Positions 11,401-23,400 of a stretch of 64,000 bases of DNA are shown in pieces. How positions within the stretch are numbered: position 1 is the stretch's first letter; each line of letters starts with the position of its first letter. The DNA lies in contig OZ022259.1 of NCBI GenBank assembly GCA_963978905.1, positions 30,233,994 through 30,297,993 on the forward strand, in the 5' to 3' direction. The stretch is from Trichostrongylus colubriformis (lineage: Eukaryota > Nematoda > Chromadorea > Rhabditida > Trichostrongylidae). A model generated the notes under the pieces. The model had not been told where the DNA came from and made no database searches. It worked only from the letters and a program-made list of their open reading frames with translations. The position numbers and the translations under genes were made by a program.

Positions 11401-14400
11401 CAGTTATATAACAATCCGATACAATGGGTAATCACTCTAAGCTCAACATTTCTCTCAACGCCAGGCTCGACCCTGCTCCCATGACACTCTGAGAGAGGTG
11501 GATAGTCGTAATTCCCCATGTTATGCGTGCCTCGTGAACCACACGAGCGCAGCTTACGTTTGTTGCAGCTTCCTCGCATTCATTTTAAATGCTCTCTTGA
11601 GTTCTTACTTTCTTCACCTGATTCTCATTCACTTCATCGCTGACTATTTCGTTTCTGGAATCTACTCTCTAAGTGATACTGGTCACTCCTCATCAGTCGG
11701 CCATGCACGAAACTTTTCAGCTGTTTGCTCGAGGCGGGTGATATGAAAAAAATCAGCGCATACGTTCAACAGGAGGATGTGTTCATCTGCAACGTAACTG
11801 TGCAGGAGCACCTAATGTTTGCAGTAAGCTAATGATGTGTATTAGTGTTTGTATTCTCAATTGACTTTCACGGGAATTTATTGGGTTGAAGCATGATTGA
11901 TGCGGCTTTTCAGTGCCGCAATTTTTTCTTTTTGTAGTGGAAATCGACGTTTTGACAACTTTGAAATGGGTAGTAGCCCCTAACTGCGATAGTGGATACT
12001 CCCGAATAATCATTTGAAGAAGTTTTTGCTTAATTTTATCATTGCATTTGCCAAATAAAACCAATGAATATAAGCGGCATTAATAATAGTGCACCAACCC
12101 AAGAGGAATTCTTTTACTTCAGGCTCGACTCCGCGTATCTGACAAGAAAACTGAAGACGAGCGCAAAGCGATTGTTGAAGGTGTCATTCAAGCGGTGGGT
12201 GATCGCTATCTCTCTCGGAGATACTTATGATTGGTGAGCAATGGGAAGATAATCACGTACGAAGAACTCGTAACCTTGTGAAGGTAACAAGGGGGTTTTA
12301 GAGCTGTACGGAAGTGTCATTTTACATTACAAGGTTTTGGACCTGGGTCGGTGGCTCGAAGGTGTTATGTTAAAAGCACCCAAAGAAGAAATATTTCATC
12401 GTGAAATATTAGCGAGCTGCTTGATAGGGTGGTGGCTAAGAAAAAGTCGAGATGAGAAATTCAAAGACATGAGAAATAATATGTTCACTCTAAGGTCATC
12501 CTTAAGAGGAAACGTGCACGAAAGAGTTTTTGTTACCCATATATTTACGTTGTATTTGCCTAATGTGAGCCGCATGCGCATGCAAATTTTCACGCGAAAA
12601 AATGTGATTCCGTTTGAGATACAGCATCACAAAGTCTCGGCCGGGTGGGCGGGGCAACCTAGCAGGTGCCCACCATGTCGTCCGCCGCGGTTGGAGACGC
12701 ATTGTAGGAGCAGAAAGTTACGTAAACAGTCCCACTCTCCGTTCCTATTCGCGGAGGACGACGCTACGGTGCTTTTACTCGGAGGCTCCGCCCACCCGAC
12801 CGAAAACTTAAGGAGCTGTATCTCAACCGAAATCTCACTTTTTCGCGTGAAACTTTGCACTCAGCCCTTATTAGGCGACTACAACATAACTATATGGGTA
12901 ACAGAAAATTAATATTTCCGGCACGATTCCTTTAAGCGAGTGCTGTGTCAACACTGACGTACCGATCGAAGCCCAGGTGGATCTGTGACGATCAGGTAGT
13001 CGTACGCAGCACGTAACGCGTTCACCCTGAAAGAGCACGGGCATGGTTAACAGCCGGTAATGTACGACCTTGTTGAAAGTTAGAGCGCGCCTTTTGTTAA
13101 AAACGACGGCACCCTCTCTTCAGACTCCTGGCCTTCGTACATACATTATGCCCTAGCATCGTCATGCTCAACATCCGAGGGATCTCCTCCTTGCGAAGAT
13201 TCCGTGGTTCACGGTCTAGGTTTTTTGGTACACAGCCGAGTTTCTCTTCACACGCAGTGTTTGAAATACATTGTACTGCGTCGTTGTGAAATGTTATTTT
13301 CTTCGATCTTCCCTATTACAGATGAATTTGACCAAGTGTAGAAACACTAGAATTCGAGGTGTACTCGAGAAGAGCTTGTCTGGCGGTGAACGTAAACGGC
13401 TAGCATTCGCTACAGAGGTAAGTGCAATGGAAAGGGCATTGTGCGTCGCTTTTAATGAAAGTCACTTTCAGATTCTAACAGATCCATCGATTTTGTTCTG
13501 TGATGAGCCAACGTCTGGTCTGGATTCATTCATGGCTCTACGGGTAGGATAGCGAATTCAACGAGTCTTCGGATTCTGAACCAGTGCTGTGCTTGGTTCA
13601 ACCACATATTCTCACAGAATCCGGGTTAATATCTGGCTGCATTCCGACGTGAAGGCATTGTCGGTGTGACAGTAGTGGAAAAGAAAGACTTGATAAAATC
13701 AAGAAAATCACTCGCACCGTGTTTGCTGGTTTCTGCGTGGGCATGTTTTCCACGTTCATACTCAGCGCCGGCAGAGCGTGCTTGCGTTCACAGGCAGAGG
13801 GGCACGGGGGAGGTACGAAAACGACGTAGGCAACGAGACAAGGTACCATAGGTGGGGAAGGAGGCATGCGCTGCCACGCCCTTCCGCTGTCACCGCAAAA
13901 CAGGCCTTATCCACACTCTCGTATCACTGCTGTACCGTTGATCGTGCGGACTCATAAAAGTGTCACTGCTAGGTGGCACGTTACTTGGTTGGTGTGGCGA
14001 AAATGAAGGCGTTGCGTGAATGCGTAAACACACTTGGATCACTTTGTACGCCCTTCAGCTTTGATCGTGATGGGTGTAGAGGGCCGGAAAAGGATAGTGG
14101 GCTTGGCCATCAGAGGAACAGTGGCAAAATTCTGATTTCAGTGCGTAACGGGTGGTACGAATAGGTAGGCGTGAATTCAGTAGAGCTATACATAATCTTT
14201 TCTACACCACGTCATTGAGTCTCCTTATACACTTCGTTACCCTGAACAGTAAGCATATTTTCACTGCTGTCGCACACATTACAGGTGAATTCAAATAAAA
14301 ATTCCCTTATTCCATTATACAAACCACTAATTGTGCGTCTGTTTGTTGATCCGTTTGTCGGTATGTCCGTCTGTCCGCAAGCGAGTGACTGTGATCAGGA

Positions 14401-17400
14401 AATGACAGAGCGAAATAGTAAGGGAGAAATCCATGTATGTTGGAGCATCATTGTAAGACCATTATCTTAGTGCTAGCACCTCCTACATATACTACACATA
14501 AACACATATTTAGCGCTCTCTCCATCACTGTTAGGGTGCTGACTTTGCAGTAGGTCTCAGCACACTGGGATGGCATGAGAATATGTCGGTCGGGAGAACA
14601 GGGTCGTTTTGACTAGACCAATCAAAGAGTGGGTGAATGAGTAAAAAAAAACAGTTGTGTTTACCCAACAAGTCATAGACGGCTCACTCAGCCCCATTTT
14701 GCACGTAATCCACATGAATCGCGCGCAGTAGTGTGCGCCAGTCAACTGGTCATCACTGGGAGTTTGGGTAGTTTGGAAATCGATAGTTTTGTATTCGATT
14801 GCATCGATTGGTGACAAATAGATCACTTGCTGAGGCCATATCCCGCTTATGATGTTTATCGTTTTCGTAAACATGCTTCAACACTTGAAATTTTACATAG
14901 CCTAGCGGTTGATACCCAGTGTTGCTGCAAGTACCGCATTAGAAAATGATTCCGAGTGAACCGCTTGCTTTGCTATCACAAAATAGGTTGTATCATGATT
15001 ATCAATGGAGATCGCATTATCAAGAGAAACGCACCATTTTTTGAACGCCAGGCATTCAGCGGTCGATGCATCGGTCAGTGATATCAGAACATAAACAAAA
15101 TATGTTCACTCGATGCCACTGCGCATCAGACGCTTTTGCTAAAGCGGTCGTACAATGTTAGCAAGGATTTCATCCCATTCAATTCCTAACGGTACTTATC
15201 AGTCACTGTAAGCCGTTATCAGTTTCACTGAGGCTCCTGTACCCAATAGTACCATTGAGGCACCCGTACCCTACAATACCTGCGAATATGAACATTCCAC
15301 TGTTAGCCGTAGAAGCAAGCCGGCCTCGGTGACATTTCCCTTTCTCACGCTCCTAATCGAAGCTTATCAACCATTATCAGTTCGGATCACCCACTATTAA
15401 TGTCCCCGTCCCACCCTGCTAAACACCCATGAGTGTCAGCGCTCCTGGATCTACGCGAAAGGCGAAACGAATTTGACGACTCTAGCCTTTTTACGCCCCT
15501 TATCAAATCTTATCAACCATTATCGGTGCGGGTCACCCACCATTAATGTTCCTGCCCTCCCGCAAAACACTTATAAATTTATTTATTTATTTATTTATTT
15601 ATTAAATACACACGAAGGTGCGCACAATAGAACAGAGGAACAAAGGTGTGAAAAGCATAGGCAACTACATAGCTACACTCGGGCTCATCACCTATCGATT
15701 CATGTCGCACTTGGGCACACCTGCATAATGAGGCATGGTAAAGATTTGAATAGGAACACAATACAGAACAAAGTCCCACACTATCCACGCGAATGCCATA
15801 AGAAAGAGCATCATGTGTTAGGAGGCGGTCGAGGAGGTTGATTTGAATTATAAATGGTCTACATGGGTCAGGTAGCTCAAAACAAACTATTTCAGAATCT
15901 CTACAGCTGCAAAAAAAGTGTGACCGAAAAAGTGGTAAGTGCGGTAACTCCTGCACATTGCAGTCTTCTACCCCGCCTGCTGCCGTCCACGTCCTCGGGT
16001 ATAGCGGACGTGGGCATACCAGCGCTCAACCAAGATGACCGCAGTCCGCCCGATCGTACCGCGTCGTGACGGCCTGCAGAGCGTGAGAGTCAAGCACTCA
16101 CCCTCAACAGTCCAGCCTGGCATCCTAGCAGCTTTCGCCCGGTGCCCTTTCCTCCCGGAGAAAGTGTATAAGCACCGACTGGCGGAGGCGGCTCAAATAT
16201 AGAGTCACGACTGGGGGCGGAGCCGGGTGGGCTGTGCGCCCACAAGGACAGTTGCGTTCCGCGGCAAGCCGGTTGATGATGCCTTGAGCAGTGACCTCTA
16301 TGTAGTCATTTACCACCAAAAGCTTACGAAGATAGGTTTTTTTGTCTTCAAAAGAAGTCTCTCAATCCACTGAGGCCTTTCGCATAGCATTTGTGGACAA
16401 AGGAGTAGACAACGGTGCATTAGGCATAAAATGGTCGGCATTGAATGAAAGTAGCTCTTGATGAGTAGTTTCTAGTTTCGCCAGATGTTTATCCAATGAC
16501 CATGATTTCAAAAATATACCACTGAAACTGATGTTAGTTGGGGATGTTAGCTGTTGAACCAGAGTGTAGCTAGGATAATTGCAATTTGCAACGGATCAAC
16601 TCCAAGATGACTGTGTTTCTAGTATGCTTGCAAATCATTGACACGTCGCTCAGCACAGGTACTCTAGTGAACCATATCTGAGTCACAATGGATGCTATCT
16701 GAATGAAGTTGTGTAAAGAAAGACTATTTAAAAAAGCTAACAGGAATCCTCTTCTCTGAGAATCTGCAACAGATCAATTTTATCAATCCTTCTCGCAAAA
16801 ATGTGACCATCCTTTGCGTTAAGTACTTCACTAGGTAAGCGTTGAAGCCACCTTGCACCACGGTAAAGAACAAAATTGAACAGTTGCGCATAATGCTTTC
16901 TCTTAATATTAGGGTAGTGCAGATTGAATCGACTAGTTCTTTCATGACATGGCATAAATAGCCAATACTTGCTTGAAGATAGCACAATTTCCATGCGTAG
17001 TAGCCGAAAGCAAAAGCATAAATCAGCCCTAACTCGCCGGTATCTCAGAGTTCTCAAACCCAATTAATTTAATCGTTTCCTATAACAGGGCAATGGACTA
17101 GAAGTCAAACCAGTGGTTTTTCGATAAAACAAGAGCTTCGTGAATAACTGTTGCACTTTTTCCAGTTTGACAATATGTTTTTTGAGGGGTGGATTCCAGA
17201 TCTGCGAGCAATATTCTAGATGGGGCAATACGTAAGTTTTGTACAAGCGAGTTAATATAGTAGGATCAGTGGTGTGGGTGTTCCGAAAAACAAAGAAAAG
17301 GGCTGAATATGCTTTCTTAGTGACACGATCGATGTGATCAGCGAATCGTAGGCCTGAGTCAATTATAATCCCTAGGTCTTTGGACATATTAAGTTTCTTT

Positions 17401-20400
17401 AAGCACACATCGTTAATTCTGTATTCGCTTGGGAAGTCTTCACCTAAATGCAACACAAATGTTTTTTCTGTGTTAATCACAAGGTCCCAGATAGATGCCC
17501 AAGATTGCAAGTTTTCGATAGCAAGTTTAAGGGCCGTCTGCACCTCGTCATAGTTATCTTGATTAAATATGCCATATATTTTGAAGTCATCCGCGTAAGC
17601 CTGCACTTTGACATATTGAGATGTTTTCAGAATTCGTGGTAATTCCATTGTATAAATGAGAAAGAGTAAGGGTGACAGTATTCCTCCTTGTGGTACGCCA
17701 CTAGTGCAGCGATACCGCTTGGAGAATTTTCCGTTCACTTTGATCGTCATATGTCTTTCCGATAAGTAAGAAGTGAACCAGTTCAACAGTTTCTCCCCAA
17801 TACCTAGAGAATGTAATTTTTGAAGGAGTTTTTTATGGTTCACTTTATCAAAAGCTTTGGAAAGATCAACATAAATCACATCGCACAAATTACCTTGGTT
17901 CAAAGCCAAGTGCCAATCGTATAAACTATCAACAAGATTTGTAGTTGTGGAACGTCCGGGAAGGAATCCATGAAATTCTTTAGGTACAAGATTCATTTTG
18001 AATAAGCTAACTAAAAGTTTTTCTCTGATTATTTTTTCCATCACTTTTATAGGTGTTGGAGTTATACTGATTGGTCGAAACTCAGATACAGAATGAGATC
18101 AACATAAATCACATCGCACAAGCAAAAGCCGTAAATGTCGGCGTTCTTGGATCAACGCGAAAGGCAAAACGAATTCGACATTTGCCTTCTCGTGCTCATT
18201 ATCGAATCTCATCAACCATTATCAACTTGGATCACCCACCATTAATGTCCCTGATGCACCCTGCTAAACACCAATGAGTGTCAGCGCTCTTGGATCAACG
18301 CGAAAAGCGAAACGGATTTGACGACTCTAGCCTTTTTACGCTCCTTATCAATTCTTATCAACCGTTATCAATGCTAGTCATCCACCATTAATGTCCCCGT
18401 CCCATCCCGCAAAACACCTACGGGTGTCAGCGCTTTAGGATCAACCCGAAAGGCGAAACTGATTTGGTGACATTTCCTTCTGAGGCTCCTTATCAGCTGC
18501 TATCACTTTCGGTCCACCACCGCTGAGGTTCCCTTGGCACCCCCTATATCACTTGTAAAATTCAGCGTCCCAGCTTTGCTGCGACGCGAGATATGAATTT
18601 CGTGACAGACGGACAAACACACACACAGACACACACAGGCATACTAAGCGAATTATATATAGTAGGATGTTAGCTACGCCACACTTTTAAGCAGCTCCTA
18701 GTTACATTATCGCATCCGTGTACTGATTTCGTCAATGCGATGTAATGAGCGAGGTGCATATATCGCGTAGCCGAAAAGCGAGTGATTGTGAAGGGAATTG
18801 CGGAATAATCGACAGCTCAGTGCAGAGAAAACTAAATAATCGTGGAGTGCAGGGATATATCTTTATGATGGCACCTTTGTATAAGAGTTCACGTAGTACA
18901 CTCGCACTATCCTGCGAGGTGCTGACAACGCACTAAATGTCAGCGCCGAAGAAATCTGCGGAGATTGTCGGAGGGAGGGGTGGGGGTAAGGTAGGCAAAA
19001 CAGATGGGTTATATCGGCTGAAAATGTAGAAAATTGAGTACAGGAAAGCCATCGCTAGCCTTCCAAGAAGTCATACACAGCACATTTATCACTGTGTTAT
19101 GCGCACAGAGCCGGGACGGGTAATTGGCCACACCATTAAAAGAGTAAAGTGTTGGGCTGCACCAGTGAGTCCACTCGCAGGAATGTGAGTTTTATAAAAC
19201 TGTGGATACTGCTATCAAAGCAGACGCAGAATAACTCTGTTCAACATCTCCCTATGCGTATGGAACCACTCACCAGTGTCGTGTGAAGCACGAGGTCCAT
19301 GTGTAGCTAAAACTGGTTTCTGATAATGTAGCAATTTTTTAGTAGTCTCTCATGTTAGCACGCATAACGCAGGCATTATTTCGCACTTATTCAGGTGGTT
19401 TTGGCACTGAAAACATTGTCGTGTAAAGGAAAAACGGTTATAAGCACTATCCACCAACCTTCGAGTCAAGTTTATGAAATGGCAGACAGGTAACTGTTTT
19501 TCACATAAGCGTACCACTGGACCCTATGTTTTATGCGTCTTACTTATGCCTTCCGCAGGCTGATACTACTGGCAAACGGCCAGGTCACCTATCAAGGAAG
19601 TGCTTCTGATGTCGCAGCGTTTTTCGATTCGTGAGTTGCAACTTTTAAATAGTGAAAAGTACATATATCGGGCGGCATCGCAATATAGCAATCTTTTTGT
19701 TTATAATTTTCTTGGTATTTCTGCGCTTGTTTGCAGTCAGCAGTGGTATGTGTAAAGCAGTATTGACCAGGAATGGGGGATGTCGGATGCTAATTGCAAC
19801 TATGAAGACAAAATTGCAAAATAGTGCTCCTAAGACTTGCCAGGGTCCAAATTTGCTTGCGATGACTCATTGAATTAGACTTTGCTTGGCCTAGGCGTTA
19901 CTCGTCGAAGGGTCCATTGGGATTGGAGGATGGGCAAACCCACCGTTCATCACCTCTAGAGCAGGAGCGCTATCACTGAGCCACGGCAATCACTGCTGCA
20001 CGCACGGTTGTTCCCTGCAATACCTGTGAGGGAGAATATTCCGCGGTCAGATGGAAAAGTGGAACGGACTCTTGACATTCGTGTACTGACGCTCCTTATC
20101 GAATCTTATCGACACATGACAATATGGACCACCCACTAAGAATGTCGCCGTCCCACCCTGCTAAACACCCATGAGTGTCAGCGCTCTGGGATCAACGCGA
20201 AACGCGGAACGGTTTTGTCAGCATTTGCCTTTTGACGTCCTTATCGAATCTTAACAGCCGTTATCAGATTGGATGACCTGCCATTATTGTCCCTGTCCCT
20301 TCCCTCAGAACCAAAATGAGTGTCTGCGATCTGGGATCGACCTGAATAGAGAGCGGAATCGGCGACATTCGTCTCTCGAAGCAACTTATCAGTCCCTATC

Positions 20401-23400
20401 AGTTGCTGTTACTTTCGGCCCATTACCGCTAAAGTCACCTTACCATCCGCATATCATATATAAAATTCAGGATACCACCTCTGCTGCAGCGCGAGATAGG
20501 AATTTCCTGTCGAACAGACACCTACAAACCAACAGAAATACGTAGCCGATTATGTAAAGTGATATGCTACTGCTACCCCGCAGGTGAATCGTAGATGGGT
20601 GTGCACCATCTTATGCAGTGGCCGCCATCTCATTTACGGGTTCCTTACGTGTCTAGCACTCGCCCTCGCTCCGCTATGATGGCGCACGCTTTGCCGTTAT
20701 GGAAGGACCATCTGCTCCCGCACGGAAACAAAATATTCGTACTATCCTGAGTCGTGCCATTGCGTATATTGCAAGCATTCAGTATTGTGTAAAACTCGAT
20801 TGTGAATTGAAGGTGACCTGGCAGGCGGAAAACTCCTCTGAATTTCTGAATAGGATTTTCAGTTTTGGGTATCCTAGTCCCAAGTTCATAAGTATACCGG
20901 ATCGTTTCATGAAGATCGTCTGTAAAGATGATGACCTTTCAGAAGAGGAGTACAACAACAAAGTCAAAGTATGTTACAAAAAAGCGCTACTTGGCTTCAC
21001 CTGGACAGCTTTAAGGCAATATTAAGTAATTCAACCAATAATTTCAGATCCTTGTGGAAGCATATGAAACATCGGAAGAAGGGAAGATCGTTCATCGTAT
21101 AACGCACATGATCGCCGCTACAACATCGGACAAAAAAACCAAGCTCAACATTGGAGATAATGTGAGGTGCGTCGTGAAGACAACGCTCTGGCTTCATATA
21201 AGGGTCCCTACTACATCCCTAATATCCCATTATATATGATCCGATTGTCTATGTGTATGTGTGTCCATCTGTCTGTTTGTCACGAAATTCATATCTTGCG
21301 TCGCAGCGAAGCTGGGACGCCGAATTTTTAAGTTATATATGGGGTGCTAAGGGAACCCGGCAGTGGTGGACCGAAAGTGAAAGCAGCTGATAAGGGCTGA
21401 TAAGGAGCCTAGAAATGCGAATGTCGCGAGATTCGTTTCGCATTTTGGGTGACCCTAAAGCATTGTCCCTATGAGAGTTGTGCAGGATGGTACGGCACAT
21501 TAGTATTGGGTGATCCGCATTGATAACGGTTAATAAGATTCGATAAGGAGCGCAAAAAGGCTAGAGTCAACGAATACGCTCCGCTTTTCGCATTGATTCT
21601 GGAGCGCTCATACTAACAGCTCTTTTGCGGAGTGGAAAGGGGACATTGATGGTGGGTGATCTAGCTTGATAACAGCTGATATGATTAGGTGAGGAACGTC
21701 AAAAGGCAAATGTGGCAATATCCATTTCTTCTCTCACGATCAGCAGAGATGGAGTGTCCAAACTCACAGTTGTTGTAGGAGGTGGTTCGGGACCCTAATG
21801 GTGACGGATCGAATCTGATTACGACTGCTTAGCGCTGATATGAGCCGTTAGTGGGTTAGGTGAAATTCAGTTTACAGCAAACTGCTACTACACGACCGCT
21901 ATAGTAAAAGCGTCTGATAAACAGTACCATTGGGTGAACATATTTTGATTATGTTCCGACTAGCTGGCGGGCGCACACTACTGCGCGCGATTCATGGCGA
22001 TGCTGTGCAGAATGGGTTTGATCAGCACGACCATAGTTGTGTATGGAGTTGAGTGAAAACTTCCTCTCCTCAGCTTTCAGCTCTGTTATTTATTTGGATA
22101 AAAGCAGAGAAGATGGCGTGATAAAAAAGCATTCCGGTGTTATCATACTTCAGTCGCTTTGCATCGAGCCCGTTTTACACGTCATCGACACGAATCGCGC
22201 GCAGTAGTGTGCGCGAGCCAGCTAGTTTAGGTCATCAATGGGAGTTTAAATAGTTTAGACATCGATAGTTTTGTATTCAATTGCATCGATTGGTAACAGT
22301 TTGTTCACTTGCTGAGCATCTAATTCCTACACATTGATGGTGGATCCATATAATAATTATCGACGTTTATCATTTTCGTGAACATGTTTCACTATTTGGA
22401 ATTTTGCATAGTCTAGCGATCGATACTCAGTGTTGCTGCCAGTACCGCATTAGAAAATGATTCCGAGTGAATCGCTCGCTTTGCTATCACAAATATAGGT
22501 TGCATAGTGGTTATCAATGTAGATCGCAGTATCAAGAGAAATGCACCATTTTTTGGAACGCTAGGCAATTCAGCGGTCGATACATCTGCCAGTGATATCA
22601 GAACATGAACAAAATGTACACATAGGGTGTATCAGTCGTTATATATGTACCAGTTGGCTGGCGCAGATTACTGCGCGCGATTCATGGCGATGTTGTGCAA
22701 AACGTTTGTGTTCGGCCCGACCACAGCGGAGCGGAGATTTCCTTCTCTCTGCTTTCAGCTGAGCTGTTGAATTGCAAAAAACAGAGAAGAGGGCGTGATA
22801 AAAAAGCATTTTGATATCGGTATACTTCAATCGCTTTGTATGGGACCCATTTTGCACGTAATCCACATGAATCGTGCGTGTGCGCCAGCCAACTGGTCAT
22901 CATTGGGAGTTTGGGTAGTTTGGAAATCGATAGTTTTGTATTCGACTCATCGATTGGTAACAAATAGATGAGTGTCGGTAAACGGACAAATGTGCGGCGG
23001 TACTCACTGCCGCGACGCATAAGCTCACGCGTCGCGGCCTCCATCATGGCGCGCGCTGGCATGCTTATGAGCTCTAGGTCTTCTTATCTCATCGGGCAAG
23101 GCTCTTCGTGAGCAGCACATGAGATCTTCGTTTACTAAGGTGTGTGTAAAAGAGTGACTCCTAACTTGCCGCTAAAGCGGCGAGCCAAGAGTCGCGCGCG
23201 CTTCGCGCGCATTGCAAGGGAAGGAAGCCTCGACGTGGGGGCTAATATGGGCCGTCGCCAAATATCGTTGTTGAGGTTATGGCATCGGTGAGAAGAAAGC
23301 GTCACTTGTCATCACCGAATGTATACTCAAGTGTATATTTCTACCTAAGCCTGCAAGGGAACGAAGCCCCGACGTGGGGGCTAATATGGGCCGTCGCCAA

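Larger units (their letters stand above)
16737..18095 (-). mobile_element. CR1/jockey-like non-LTR retrotransposon, 5' truncated
   Basis: Minus strand. Retains the C-terminal half of the ORF2 polyprotein: reverse transcriptase and the tail after it, but no endonuclease. Truncated at 18095, where it abuts a 26-bp segment copied from inside itself (18096-18121, see 17863-17888) and then a family A repeat. Only one nonsense codon interrupts the frame, so this is a fairly young insertion. Confidence 0.85.

Noticed and set aside
12337..12912. 191-codon open frame
   Set aside because: It runs through palindromic element D copy 1 and mirrors frames on the other strand; no domain.
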